DNA from: Alphaproteobacteria bacterium
Lineage (GTDB): Bacteria; Pseudomonadota; Alphaproteobacteria; ATCC43930; CGMCC-115725
Reading direction: 5' to 3'
Assembly (NCBI GenBank): GCA_028871455.1
Contig: JAGWNF010000016.1
Span: 1-64,000, forward strand
DNA length: 64,000 nt
Made by a program: the position numbers and the translations under genes. Shown here in pieces: positions 46,309 to 55,463 of this stretch; position 1 is the first letter of the stretch, and each line of letters starts with the position of its first letter. Below the pieces are notes generated by a model that worked only from the letters and a program-made list of their open reading frames with translations, had not been told where the DNA came from and did not search any database.

Positions 46309-47069
46309 CCGATGCATCCGCGGAGTATGGTTATGATTCCGAGACCCAGTCCGAAAACCGCGGCGGCGGCATCGATGATCTCTTCGGCGCGACGACGAGG
46401 CCGGACGGTTCGCGCGCCGCGATCAGACGGCATGGGCGGCCTTTCCCCTTTTTTCCGTCAGCGGACGATAGGCGAAACGTCTATGAGGTGATAGACAAAT
46501 TGCGGCTCGTCCCAGGAGACGCCATGCCCGCAACCACGCAACCACCGTTCCGTGTGCCGATCAGGTCGGGGCGTTACTAAGGCCTCCGGAGTGCACCTCT
46601 TTATCTTCGGCGGCCTAGTGCGAACCGGAAAATGGATGCGCGCCGCGCTTGACGGCGATTTCGCCGCGACGGCTGACATCATCCGCGACGGCGCTGCCTA
46701 GTACGACGCCGTCGAATCAGGGAATCTTGAAGCTCAGACGCGGACGAGCGCGTCGCACGCGGCAGTCAGCAAACCTAAAGCAAACAGCACAAAATTCATC
46801 GTCAATCTCCCCGTGCGCCGTGGCGCCCTGCCCAGATAGCAGCAACCGGCGTGCCAACGCGGAAAAGCCGTCGTTCCGGCGGAGAATTTTTTTCCAGTCG
46901 TCAATTCCGCCGACACCTCTAGACCGCCGAGCAGCTGCCTGAAAATTAGGCAAATGCCGCCGCCTTTCGTGGCAATATTGTCGTCGATCCGCCATTCTCC
47001 AGCGTTATCAGGGTCTTATAACTGGCCCAATCTGGCTCGGCCTTTGCAGCGGAGGCCGGGGAAGATTCC
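46309..47069. other. 760-bp region without a supported gene
   Basis: No frame on either strand shows a convincing family. A reverse-strand run near 46340-46430 (AAAAVFGLGLGIITILRG) could be a scrap of an MFS transporter. A 21-codon reverse-strand ORF (46799-46734, MNFVLFALGLLTA...) follows GGGGAGA and could be a tiny membrane peptide. A forward frame at ~46590-46685 ends in a stop without recognisable homology. The region may be decayed coding DNA. Confidence 0.4.
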
Positions 47070-48524
47070 GTGAGCGACGGCGCCTCCATGCCGGCGGTTT
47101 ACGCCGATGCCTTCGACGAGACCGGCCTGCCAGGTCCGTGCCTGCCGCATTATGCCCTCATCCGTCGCTGGCTCGATGAGACGCCGCGTGACTTCCTGCT
47201 GCACAAGCGGCGTGAGGCCGAGCTGCTGTTCCGTCGCGCGGGCATTACCTTTAGCGTCTATAGCGAGGGCAGCGACCCCGAACGCCTGATCCCGTTCGAC
47301 ATCGTTCCGCGCATTCTTTGCGCCGAAGAATGGGCACGGCTGGTGCGTGGCCTGGTGCAACGCGTCAAAGCGCTCAATGCCTTCGTCGCCGACGTCTATC
47401 ACGAACGCGAAATCCTCGCGGCGGGCAAGTTGCCGGCGGAACTCGTCCTGCTGAACGACGGCTTCTGCGCCGAAATGCAGGATCTCGACGTGGCTGCGAG
47501 CGCCTATGTCCATGTCGCCGGTATCGACCTGGTGCGCGTCGGGCCAAACGATTTTTACGTTCTCGAGGATAATTGCCGTACGCCGTCCGGCGTCTCCTAC
47601 ATGCTGGAGAACCGCGAGGCGATGATGCGGCTGTTTCCGAATCTCTGCGCCAAGCATCGCATCGCACCGGTCTCGCATTATCCCGAAGAGCTGCACGGGA
47701 CGTTGCAGGCGGTGGCGCCACCGGGTTGCACCGGCGAGCCGGTGATCGTGTTGCTCACGCCCGGTGCTGGTAACAGCGCCTATTATGAGCACTCGTTTCT
47801 TGCCGACGAAATGGGCGTCGAATTGGTCGAGGGCGCCGATCTTGTCGTCGACGACAATCTTGTCTTCATGCGCACGACCGAAGGCCTGCGCCGCGTCGAC
47901 GTGATCTATCGTCGGATCGACGATCCCTATCTCGATCCGTTGACTTTCCGGCCGGATTCACTGCTCGGCACCCCGGGGCTGTTCAACGCTTATCGCGCCG
48001 GTAACGTGACGCTGGCGAACGCGCCGGGCGCAGGCATCGCCGACGACAAGGCGATCTATCCCTATGTGCCGGAGATGATTCGGTTCTATCTAGGCGAGGA
48101 GCCGATCCTCGCCAACGTACCGACTTATCGCTGCGGCGATCCGCGGCATTTGGCCTATGTGCTCGATCACCTGTCGGAGCTCGTGGTCAAGGAAGCGCGT
48201 GGTTCCGGCGGCTACGGCATGCTGGTTGGGCCTCATGCAGCAGCGGCCGAACGCGCGTGCTTCCGCGCCAAGCTCGTGGCGCGCCCGGAAAATTACATCG
48301 CCCAACCAACTTTGGCGCTTTCCACCTGCCCGACTTTCGTCGAGAACGGGATCGCCCCCCGTCACGTCGATCTTCGCCCATTCGTGCTCTCGGGGCGAGA
48401 AGTCCGCATCGTGCCCGGCGGCCTGACGCGGGTCGCACTCAAAAGCGGCTCGCTGGTCGTCAATTCCAGCCAGGGCGGCGGCACCAAGGACACCTGGGTG
48501 CTCGAACGCCTGCCCGAAACCTGA
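47070..48524 (+). CDS. Circularly permuted ATP-grasp protein (Anbu operon)
   Basis: A 484-residue protein of the CP_ATPgrasp (DUF404/DUF407) family, opening with the typical YADAFDETGLPGPCLPHY. It contains the block PFDIVPRIL, DFYVLEDNCRTPSGVSYMLE with metal/ATP-binding residues, and VVKEARGSGGYGMLVGPHA. Such proteins are predicted peptide or amide ligases. The GTG at 47070 follows GGGGAAG; ATG 47088 is an alternative. It is the first gene of the conserved ATP-grasp, alpha-E, transglutaminase, Anbu set. Confidence 0.9.
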   Translation: MSDGASMPAVYADAFDETGLPGPCLPHYALIRRWLDETPRDFLLHKRREAELLFRRAGITFSVYSEGSDPERLIPFDIVPRILCAEEWARLVRGLVQRVKALNAFVADVYHEREILAAGKLPAELVLLNDGFCAEMQDLDVAASAYVHVAGIDLVRVGPNDFYVLEDNCRTPSGVSYMLENREAMMRLFPNLCAKHRIAPVSHYPEELHGTLQAVAPPGCTGEPVIVLLTPGAGNSAYYEHSFLADEMGVELVEGADLVVDDNLVFMRTTEGLRRVDVIYRRIDDPYLDPLTFRPDSLLGTPGLFNAYRAGNVTLANAPGAGIADDKAIYPYVPEMIRFYLGEEPILANVPTYRCGDPRHLAYVLDHLSELVVKEARGSGGYGMLVGPHAAAAERACFRAKLVARPENYIAQPTLALSTCPTFVENGIAPRHVDLRPFVLSGREVRIVPGGLTRVALKSGSLVVNSSQGGGTKDTWVLERLPET

Positions 48525-48529
48525 CGCCC

Positions 48530-49474
48530 ATGCTGAGCCGTACCGCCGAAAGCCTGTTCTGGCTGGCGCGCTACATGGAACGCGCCGAGAACGTCGCGCG
48601 CATGGTAACCGTCGGCCGCCGCGTCGCGAGTGTCGCGCAATCGCTAGGCGCGTCGGGCGATGAATGGCTTTCCACGCTGATCGCCACTGGCTGCGATCGC
48701 GGCTTTTTTCACAAGTACTCGGAGCCCGCGTCTGATGCAGTGCTCGACTACCTGGTGCGCGACCCCGACAACCCATCGAGTGTTCTGTCTTGTTTCGAGA
48801 CGGCGCGGCGTAATGCGCGGGCGGTGCGCACGGCGCTCACGGTCGACATGTGGAACGCCCTCAATGAGACCTGGCTGACGACACGCGAATTCGCCGCACA
48901 ACTCTCGGATCCCGATAAGGTCCCGACATTTCTTGATTGGGTCAAGGAGCGCTCACAGCTCTTCTCCGGCGCCTATGGCAGTACGATGCTGCGCAACGAC
49001 GCGTTCTACTTCACGCGTCTTGGAACGTTCCTCGAGCGTGCCGATAACACAGCGCGCATCCTCGACGTCAAATACTACGTCCTCCTGCCACAAGACGAGG
49101 GTGTCGGCGGTGCGCTCGACTATTTCCAATGGCAGTCGATTCTGCGCTCGGTCTCGGCCCTGCGCAGCTATCACTGGGTCTATCACGACCGGCTGCAACC
49201 GTGGCTGATCGCCGAACTCCTCATCCTGCGGCCGGAGATGCCGCGCTCGTTACTCAGCTGCTTTGATCAGATCGCTCGGCATCTCGACCTGCTCGCCGAG
49301 GCCTATGGCGGCAAGCGCGGCGAGTGCCATCGGCTCGCCGGCGAAACCTATGCCCAGCTGCGCTATGGCCGCATCCAGAAGATCTTCCAGTCCGGCCTGC
49401 ATGAGTTCCTGGCCGACTTCATCGACCGCTCGGCGCTGCTCGGCGCCGAGGTCGGCAAGCTCTATCTGAACTAG
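48530..49474 (+). CDS. Alpha-E (DUF403) domain protein
   Basis: A 314-residue all-helical protein starting MLSRTAESLFWLARYMERAE, the classic opening of the alpha-E family. It also has LRNDAFYFTRLGTFLERADN. It always travels with the circularly permuted ATP-grasp gene and has been proposed as a scaffold or second component in peptide ligation. ATG 48530 lies 5 nt after the previous stop. The biochemical role is not known. Confidence 0.92.
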   Translation: MLSRTAESLFWLARYMERAENVARMVTVGRRVASVAQSLGASGDEWLSTLIATGCDRGFFHKYSEPASDAVLDYLVRDPDNPSSVLSCFETARRNARAVRTALTVDMWNALNETWLTTREFAAQLSDPDKVPTFLDWVKERSQLFSGAYGSTMLRNDAFYFTRLGTFLERADNTARILDVKYYVLLPQDEGVGGALDYFQWQSILRSVSALRSYHWVYHDRLQPWLIAELLILRPEMPRSLLSCFDQIARHLDLLAEAYGGKRGECHRLAGETYAQLRYGRIQKIFQSGLHEFLADFIDRSALLGAEVGKLYLN

Positions 49475-49482
49475 GCGGTACG

Positions 49483-50289
49483 ATGCGACTCACGGTGCAG
49501 CATCGGACGGAATACCGCTACTCGCAGCCTATCGCCTATGCGATCCAGACCCTGCGGCTCGCGCCGCGGAGCAACGACGGCATGGCGGTATTGTCGTGGC
49601 GTGTCCGCGGCGAGGGCCGCAGCGAGCTGCCGTCGTTCGTGGATGGATTCGGCAACCTTACGCACTGCCACGCGGTGAACCGGCCGCACGACTTCACGGT
49701 CGTCACGGTCGAGGGTGAGGTCGAAACCCGGCCGGGCGACGGCGTGGTGCGCGGCGCAATTGAGACGCTGCCAACCGGATTTTACCTGCGCATGACCCCG
49801 CTAACCGCGATCGTGCCCGAGATCGCCGCCTTCGCCGCCGAGATCGGCGACCGGCTACTGCCGGTCGATCGTCTGACGGCACTGATGGAAGCGGTGCGGC
49901 GGCGCGTCGATTACCGTACCGGCGTTACGACGACGATGACTACCGCGGCGGAGGCGCTGCGCGTCGGCGCCGGCGTCTGCCAGGACCATGCCCATCTCTT
50001 CATTGCGGCGAGCCGAACGCTCGGCATCCCGGCGCGCTATGTGGGCGGCTATCTCTGGACCGGCGAAGCCGCGCCGATCGAGGCCAGCCACGCTTGGGCC
50101 GAAGCCTACGTCGCCGGTCACGGCTGGATCGGTTTCGACGCCGCGAACCGCACGCGACCGACCGAGGCCTATATCCGCACCGCCATCGGGCTCGATTACT
50201 GGTCGGCGGCACCGATCCGCGGCGTTCGGCGCGGCGCAGCCGAAGAGCGCCTCGGCGTCAGCGTGCAGGTGATGTCGACCCAACAATAG
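49483..50289 (+). CDS. Transglutaminase-like cysteine protease (Anbu operon)
   Basis: A 268-residue protein with an N-terminal beta domain starting LTVQHRTEYRYSQPI and a transglutaminase-like core. The catalytic Cys (~166) is in GAGVCQDHAHLFIAA, His (~205) in ASHAWAEAYV and Asp (~220) in IGFDAANRTRPTE. The family includes peptidases and amide-forming enzymes. It follows the alpha-E gene by 8 nt and precedes the Anbu gene. Confidence 0.93.
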   Translation: MRLTVQHRTEYRYSQPIAYAIQTLRLAPRSNDGMAVLSWRVRGEGRSELPSFVDGFGNLTHCHAVNRPHDFTVVTVEGEVETRPGDGVVRGAIETLPTGFYLRMTPLTAIVPEIAAFAAEIGDRLLPVDRLTALMEAVRRRVDYRTGVTTTMTTAAEALRVGAGVCQDHAHLFIAASRTLGIPARYVGGYLWTGEAAPIEASHAWAEAYVAGHGWIGFDAANRTRPTEAYIRTAIGLDYWSAAPIRGVRRGAAEERLGVSVQVMSTQQ

Positions 50290-50314
50290 GATTGCGACTG
50301 GGAGAAATCGGGCG

Positions 50315-51049
50315 ATGACGTATTGCGTGGCGCTTTGCCTCAAGGACGGATTGGTGATGCTGGCCGACACCCGCACCAATGCCGGCGTCGACAACATCGC
50401 GACATTTTCCAAGATGCATCTCTACGCGATTCCCGACGAGCGCTTCATGGCGCTGATGACGTCCGGCAACCTCGCGGTATCGCAGGCGGTTGTCAATCTG
50501 CTTCATGAGGGCATTGACACGGGAGGTCGCGTCGAAAACCTTTACACCGCGAACAGCATGTTCCGCGCCGCTCAGCTCGTCGGCGAGGCCGTGCGGCGAG
50601 TCTACGTCAACGATGGTCCAACCCTCGAAGCGCAGAGCGTCAAATTCGAGGTGTCGCTGCTGCTCGGCGGTCAGATCAAGGGCCGCAGCATGCGGCTGTT
50701 CCAAATCTACGCCGCCGGCAATTTCATCGAGGCAACGCCGGACACCCCGTTTCTGCAGATCGGTGAAACGAAATATGGCAAGCCCATCCTCGATCGCGCT
50801 CTGGCTTATGACACCGATCCGCGTGATGGCGTGAAGCTCGTCCTGGTGTCGATGGACTCGACCTTGCGGAGCAACTTGACAGTCGGCATGCCGATCGACC
50901 TGCTGGTCTATCATCGCGATGAACTGCGACCCGCCGTGACGCGCCGCATCGGCGACGACGATCCATATTTTCGCATGATTCGCGACAGTTGGTCGCAGGC
51001 GCTACGCGACGCCTATCGTGCGATTCCGCGCGCCGAATGGCTCGGCTAA
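50315..51049 (+). CDS. Anbu (bacterial proteasome homologue)
   Basis: A 244-residue Ntn-hydrolase of the Anbu/BPH family. After Met removal Thr2 becomes the N-terminal nucleophile (TYCVALCLKDGLVMLADTRT), with the following Asp and Lys of the proteasome-type active site. The characteristic LLLGGQIKG block and the C-terminal DDPYFRMIRDSW are present. Anbu forms open helical assemblies and lacks a known protease partner. Co-occurrence with the three upstream genes suggests it processes or removes a peptide tag made by them; that is published speculation, not proof. Confidence 0.93.
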   Translation: MTYCVALCLKDGLVMLADTRTNAGVDNIATFSKMHLYAIPDERFMALMTSGNLAVSQAVVNLLHEGIDTGGRVENLYTANSMFRAAQLVGEAVRRVYVNDGPTLEAQSVKFEVSLLLGGQIKGRSMRLFQIYAAGNFIEATPDTPFLQIGETKYGKPILDRALAYDTDPRDGVKLVLVSMDSTLRSNLTVGMPIDLLVYHRDELRPAVTRRIGDDDPYFRMIRDSWSQALRDAYRAIPRAEWLG

Positions 51050-51372
51050 GCGGCCGGCGCAACGACGATCAATACCAGCTTGGCGGCGACCCGCGATCTT
51101 CCTCGGACGCGCCGGACATGCTGTCATATGTAAGTCCGGCAACACCGACAACAATCGCGAGAAAGAGCAATCCGGTTACAAGCACGACCAAATCCCCTGG
51201 ATAGCCAAGTTTCGACCCCTGAAAACGAAGGTCAGACCATAACAAGCAAAAACTGAGCCAACGATCCGGGGTTGTACTTATCCTGAGGGAAACGGACTGT
51301 TCCGGCGCTTTTTCCACCGTCGCTTGATCTTCGCAGCCTGAGTTGCCACTTTTGAGCGCTATTCGGGGAGCC
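51050..51372. other. Spacer between Anbu and fixL
   Basis: A reverse-strand frame ending at 51069 encodes LVVLVTGLLFLAIVVGVAGL and an acidic tail, which could be a ~45-residue single-pass membrane protein from a TTG start. No good ribosome site is visible. Nothing else is supported, and I see no FNR or EcfG motif. Confidence 0.35.
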
Positions 51373-52872
51373 ATGGACCAGAAAACGTCCAAAATCACGG
51401 CCGGGCCGGTGGCGCCTGACGACCCCTACCGCCTGCTGTTTGAAGCGGCGGCCATCGGCATGAATTGGAGCACGGTCACCGGCCATTTGCTGGAGGCCAA
51501 CAAGAGCTTCTGCGCGATGCTCGGATACGACCGCGAAGAACTCCGGGCCAAGACGATCGACGAGATCACCCATCCAGACGATCTTGCCGCCGATCGGCGG
51601 GAGTTCGGCCGCCTGAAGTCCGGCGAGATTGCGAGCTACACGCTCGAGAAGCGCTATCGCCATCGGAACGGCATGACGATTCCCGCCCGCGCCACAGTGT
51701 CGCTGACGCGCGGCCGGCAACCGTATCGGATCGCCATCGTCGAGGATTTGCGGCCGCGGCAACAAGCGGCAATCGAACAGCGAGACAGTGCTGCGCGCCT
51801 CAAGAGCATTCTTGACGCCGTGCCCGACGCCATGATCGTGATCAACGAGCGGGGCAACATCGAATCTTTCAGCCCGTCGGCAGAGATCACATTCGGCTAT
51901 ACCGCGAGCGAGGCAATCGGGCAGAACGTGAAGATCCTGATGCCATCGCCTTATCACGAGCAGCATGACGCCTACATCAACCGCTACCTCACCACCGGTG
52001 AGCGCCGCATCATCGGCATCGGTCGCGTGGTGACGGGTCAGCGCAAGGACGGCACCACCTTTCCGATGGAGCTCTCGGTCGGCGAGGCGATGGTGGGCGA
52101 GACGCGGCTTTTCACCGGCTTCGTCAAAGATCTAACCGAGCGCGAGCGCTCCGAGCGCCGCATCGAGCAGTTGCAGGCCGAGCTGATGCACGTCGCGCGG
52201 TTGGGTGAGCTTGGCCAGATGGGTGCGGCCCTGGCACACGAACTCAATCAGCCGTTGGCCGCCATCGTCAATTATCTTCAAGCGGCGCGGCGGTTGCTCC
52301 AGGCGACAGCCAGCGCACCGCCGCGCGTCGGCGAGGCGATGGAGAAGGCGGCGGCGCAAGCCGAGCGCGCCGGCCAAGTCATCCGGCGCCTACGCGAATT
52401 CGTCGCCCGCGGCGAGACCGAGCGTCGGGAGGAAAACGTCAATGCGCTCGTCGAAGAGGCGGCGGCGCTGGCGCTGGTCGGCGCCAAAAGCGCGGGCGTC
52501 ACGACACGGCTGCTGCTACGATCGGATCTGCCGCCGGTCCTAGTCGACAAGGTGCAAATCCAGCAGGTTTTGCTCAATCTGATCCGTAATGCCCTAGAGG
52601 CGATGGAATCGAGCGACGAACGCGTTCTGACCGTTGAAGCCGCGGCCGACGAGGGCCTGGTGACGATCACCGTGACTGATACGGGTCCGGGCCTCGCGCC
52701 TGACGTCGCGCAGAATCTGTTCCAGCCTTTTGTCACCACCAAGGCACGCGGCATGGGCGTCGGTCTGTCGATCTGCCGCTCGATCATCGAGGCGCATGGC
52801 GGGCGCATCTGGGCCGCACCTCGTGGCGGCGGCGGTACTGTCTTCGCCCTCGCCCTGCCACTCGACAATTGA
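51373..52872 (+). CDS. fixL: Haem PAS oxygen-sensor histidine kinase
   Basis: A 499-residue soluble sensor with two PAS domains (~17-125 and ~135-255), then HisKA and HATPase. The second PAS aligns with Bradyrhizobium FixL: haem-ligand H198 (HDAYINRY), R204 and R218 ([10 protein letters not shown]) match FixL H200, R206 and R220. The phospho-acceptor is H289 ([11 protein letters not shown]). ATP-binding blocks [19 protein letters not shown] and [12 protein letters not shown] are intact. I start at ATG 51373 rather than 30 nt earlier. Released from O2 it should phosphorylate the FixJ encoded 8 nt downstream. Confidence 0.9.
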   Translation: MDQKTSKITAGPVAPDDPYRLLFEAAAIGMNWSTVTGHLLEANKSFCAMLGYDREELRAKTIDEITHPDDLAADRREFGRLKSGEIASYTLEKRYRHRNGMTIPARATVSLTRGRQPYRIAIVEDLRPRQQAAIEQRDSAARLKSILDAVPDAMIVINERGNIESFSPSAEITFGYTASEAIGQNVKILMPSPYHEQHDAYINRYLTTGERRIIGIGRVVTGQRKDGTTFPMELSVGEAMVGETRLFTGFVKDLTERERSERRIEQLQAELMHVARLGELGQMGAALAHELNQPLAAIVNYLQAARRLLQATASAPPRVGEAMEKAAAQAERAGQVIRRLREFVARGETERREENVNALVEEAAALALVGAKSAGVTTRLLLRSDLPPVLVDKVQIQQVLLNLIRNALEAMESSDERVLTVEAAADEGLVTITVTDTGPGLAPDVAQNLFQPFVTTKARGMGVGLSICRSIIEAHGGRIWAAPRGGGGTVFALALPLDN

Positions 52873-52880
52873 AGAGCCGT

Positions 52881-53492
52881 ATGACCGACGGCGCAACCGT
52901 CTTCATCCTCGACGACGACGCGGCGGTCCGCGATTCGCTCGGCATGCTGATCGAAAGCGCCGGTTACAAGGCCGAGACGTTTGCCGCATGCCGCGAATTC
53001 CTGGCTCGGCCACCCTTTCCGCCGCGCGCCTGCCTGCTCCTCGACGTCCATATGCCGGAGATGACCGGCCTGCAGTTGCAGGAAGAGCTGGCACGGCTCG
53101 GGTTGAAGTTGCCGGTGATCGTGATGACTGGTCAGGCCGACGTGCCAGTCGCGGTGCGCGCGATGAAGGCCGGCGCAGTCGATTTCATCGAGAAGCCGTT
53201 CTCGGACGAAGTGATGCTCGAGAGCATCCGTGCGGCGCTGGCGACACCCGCCGCAATGCCTACAGGCGACCCCGTAATCGCCAAACGCATCGCCGAGCTT
53301 ACGCCGCGTGAGCACGACGTCATGCTGCAGATGGTTGCCGGCAATCCGAACAAGGTTACCGCCTACAATCTCGGTATCAGTCCGCGCACCGTCGAGATTC
53401 ACCGCGCGCGGGTCATGGAGAAGATGGCGGCGCGCAGCCTCTCCGAACTGGTACGCATGGCGCTTGCCGTCGGCTTCGATCCGGCAAAATAG
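52881..53492 (+). CDS. fixJ: Response regulator FixJ
   Basis: A 203-residue regulator with a receiver domain (1-120; acidic pocket FILDDDAAVRDSL, phospho-site D55 in LLLDVHMPEMTG, switch Thr in VIVMTGQADVP, Lys in EKPF). A LuxR-type helix-turn-helix (~137-200; LTPREHDVMLQMVAGNPNK, then ISPRTVEIHRARVMEKM) follows. It is the cognate partner of the adjacent FixL and normally activates fixK-type genes at low oxygen. fnrN at 55464 is a candidate target. Confidence 0.92.
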   Translation: MTDGATVFILDDDAAVRDSLGMLIESAGYKAETFAACREFLARPPFPPRACLLLDVHMPEMTGLQLQEELARLGLKLPVIVMTGQADVPVAVRAMKAGAVDFIEKPFSDEVMLESIRAALATPAAMPTGDPVIAKRIAELTPREHDVMLQMVAGNPNKVTAYNLGISPRTVEIHRARVMEKMAARSLSELVRMALAVGFDPAK

Positions 53493-53545
53493 GCCTGCCG
53501 GCCGTGGCGGCTCAGCCCGCACGCTCCGGAGCATGCACCGGATGC

Positions 53546-54400
53546 TCAGTGGGCCAGGAGCACCGGCAATAGGCTGTTGGCGACGATTTGCCGGGTCGCG
53601 CCGCCGAACAACACTTCGCGCCACGGCGCATGGCCGTAGCCGCCCATGACCAGCAGGTCGGCATCTTCCTCGCGCGCGGTGGCAAGCAGCAGCTCGCCCG
53701 CGCCGACGCCTTGGGCCGACTGGACCTGCCGGAGCTGGGCGGCAATACCATGCCAGGAAAGATAATCGACGACGGCCGTCCCGTCGGCGGCGCCGTTGGT
53801 CTTGCTAACGGTAATCACGACGACCCGTCGCGCCGTTGACAGCAGCTTTAGCGTGCCCGCAAGCGCGTGCACCGCGGAAGCGGAGCCATCCCAACCGACC
53901 GCGACGGCATCACCAAGCGCGGCCGGTATCTTGGCTGGCGCCAGCAGGACGGGCCGGCCGGAGCGTATCAGCGTCTGCTCAATGGCGTCGGTATGCGGCT
54001 GGTCTACGACGCGATCCGAGCGACCGAGCACCACCAAATCGAAGAAACGTCCGCGCTCGGCAACGGCCATCGGCGCATAACCGGTCTTCTCGCACCAGCG
54101 CGCCGAAGGCGCGTTCTTGCCGCCAGCATTGCCAAGCGGGAGGCCGTTGCGGGCCGCCGTCTGTTCGAAACCAGCCTTGGCCCTGGCGGCGACTTGTTTG
54201 CTGTCTTCGATCAGCCGATCGACCAGATCGGCGGTGATGGGCACGTCGAAGCCCGCCGCCATGATAAACTGCCGCGGGTCGGGCATAACGTGGAAGCCCT
54301 CGATGTGGGCATCGAAGCGCTTGGCGAGACGACAACCGATCTCAACGGCGCCGGCGCTGGCGGTGCCGCCGCTGACGGCGGCGAGAATGGTGGTCGTCAT
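53546..54400 (-). CDS. Tandem universal stress protein
   Basis: A 284-residue protein with two Usp domains (~1-140 and ~150-284). The second ends with the ATP-binding pattern DLLVMGGYGHAPWREVLFGG. The first begins TTTILAAVSGG. Tandem Usp proteins are frequent members of FNR/FixK regulons in alphaproteobacteria. I use ATG 54400, where family similarity starts. It lies downstream of doxX and a 31-residue membrane peptide in the same direction and is probably cotranscribed with them. Confidence 0.88.
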   Translation of the reverse strand: MTTTILAAVSGGTASAGAVEIGCRLAKRFDAHIEGFHVMPDPRQFIMAAGFDVPITADLVDRLIEDSKQVAARAKAGFEQTAARNGLPLGNAGGKNAPSARWCEKTGYAPMAVAERGRFFDLVVLGRSDRVVDQPHTDAIEQTLIRSGRPVLLAPAKIPAALGDAVAVGWDGSASAVHALAGTLKLLSTARRVVVITVSKTNGAADGTAVVDYLSWHGIAAQLRQVQSAQGVGAGELLLATAREEDADLLVMGGYGHAPWREVLFGGATRQIVANSLLPVLLAH

Positions 54401-54420
54401 GTCGAGCCTCCTCCGTTCGC

Positions 54421-54516
54421 TCAGGGATTGCGCCCCGACTGCCAAGCGAGCACCGCCATGAACGCGAGCACCGCACCGACAACCAGGATCAGGTAAGCGA
54501 CTTCTCCGGTTGACAT
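54421..54516 (-). CDS. 31-residue single-pass membrane peptide
   Basis: The reverse-strand ORF from ATG 54516 encodes one hydrophobic helix (AYLILVVGAVLAFMAVLAW) with a short charged end. It lies between doxX and usp in the same direction. Size and composition recall tiny oxidase accessory subunits such as CydX or CcoQ, though no oxidase is nearby. It has spacing and hydrophobicity consistent with a real gene. Confidence 0.55.
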   Translation of the reverse strand: MSTGEVAYLILVVGAVLAFMAVLAWQSGRNP

Positions 54517-54523
54517 GGTCGTC

Positions 54524-55006
54524 TCAGCCGACCAACGGCCGCAGCGTCGGATGACGCTCGATCGGGTGCAGGTGCTCGAGCAAGCCGTCGAATCCCCACA
54601 CGTGCCCGGCGTTGTGCGCGATCAGGTAGACGAGCACGGTCGCGTAGACGAGATGGAAGTCGACGAGGAAACTGAGATGATTTTCGATGAACGGCCACTG
54701 CATGTGTGCGAAGTAGTACGTGACCATCAACAACACGCCGAATGGACCACTGACCCGCACCAGCAGGCCGGAGACCAGCGACAAGCCGATCAGCAGGTGA
54801 CCCCATTTCATCATGAAATCGGTGAACGGAAGCGCCGCCGGCATGGCGAAGACGGCGAAGAAGTTGTGGAATGTCACGACGTGGCCGAGGAACCCTGCCG
54901 CGCTGTAATGCTCCCAGATCTGCCAAGTGCCGGCATAGAGAAATGTCCATCCAACGAAGATGCGAAGGATGAAAATGATGATCTTGTCGAGCGATGCCGC
55001 GTTCAC
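54524..55006 (-). CDS. DoxX family membrane protein
   Basis: A 160-residue four-helix protein of the DoxX/DoxD family (LRIFVGWTFLYAGTWQI near the start; FMMKWGHLLIGLSLVSGLLVR in two parts; late VLVYLIAHNAGHVWG). GTG 55006 follows GGAGG. DoxD-type members are quinone-linked subunits of thiosulfate oxidation; others have unknown roles. An FNR-type box is centred 65 nt upstream. Confidence 0.85.
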   Translation of the reverse strand: MNAASLDKIIIFILRIFVGWTFLYAGTWQIWEHYSAAGFLGHVVTFHNFFAVFAMPAALPFTDFMMKWGHLLIGLSLVSGLLVRVSGPFGVLLMVTYYFAHMQWPFIENHLSFLVDFHLVYATVLVYLIAHNAGHVWGFDGLLEHLHPIERHPTLRPLVG

Positions 55007-55064
55007 GGGGCCCTCCTTGCGATCAAGCGCTGAGTTAGCCTTGCCCGCGTTGCGGCAGTGGGCA

Positions 55065-55078
55065 TTGACCTGCGTCAA
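55065..55078. promoter_or_regulatory. FNR/FixK-type box TTGACCTGCGTCAA upstream of doxX
   Basis: A TTGAC-N4-GTCAA palindrome overlapping the stop codon of the upstream response-regulator gene and centred 65 nt before the doxX start. That distance suits class II activation (box near -41.5) of doxX, the small peptide and usp. Confidence 0.65.
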
Positions 55079-55446
55079 GCCGCCAGTGCGTTCTCGATCG
55101 CCGCGAGCAACGGCGCCTCGGTGATAGGCTTCTCCAGGAACGCAGCAACGCCGAGAGAGCGGGCGCGGGCGCTGACATTCGGATCCGCGCCGCCGGTGAT
55201 GACGATCACCGGGATGCGGAGCGCCGCACCTTCCGGCGACGCTAGGTATTCGAGACCGCTGACGCCCGGCAGATGATGGTCGAGAATCAGACACCCCTTG
55301 CCGTCCGGTGCGTAGGCGCGCTCGAACTCCGCGACCGAGGCAAACGCCGACACGTCGAAGCCGTGCGATTCGAGCAGAAAGGCGAGCGAATCGCGCACGG
55401 CATCGTCGTCATCCACCAGGTAAATCATGCGTTTGCCTTGCATCAC
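55075..55446 (-). CDS. Single-domain response regulator
   Basis: A 123-residue receiver domain without output domain. It has the acidic cluster VDDDDAVRDSL, phospho-site D56 in LILDHHLPGVSG, Thr in VIVITGGADP and Lys in FLEKPI. It resembles the receiver of FixJ and could compete for FixL phosphoryl groups or act as a FixT-like modulator. It lies between fnrN and doxX in the same direction. Confidence 0.85.
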   Translation of the reverse strand: MMQGKRMIYLVDDDDAVRDSLAFLLESHGFDVSAFASVAEFERAYAPDGKGCLILDHHLPGVSGLEYLASPEGAALRIPVIVITGGADPNVSARARSLGVAAFLEKPITEAPLLAAIENALAA

Positions 55447-55463
55447 GAGACCGCCGCCTTTGT

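Noticed and set aside
46305-46580. 91-codon forward ORF after the PPDK-like gene
   Set aside because: No ribosome site, no domain and low-complexity Arg/Pro content.
52278-53624. 448-codon reverse-strand ORF across fixL and fixJ
   Set aside because: It is antisense to two genes with intact catalytic motifs and shows no domain. Long antisense frames are expected at this GC content.
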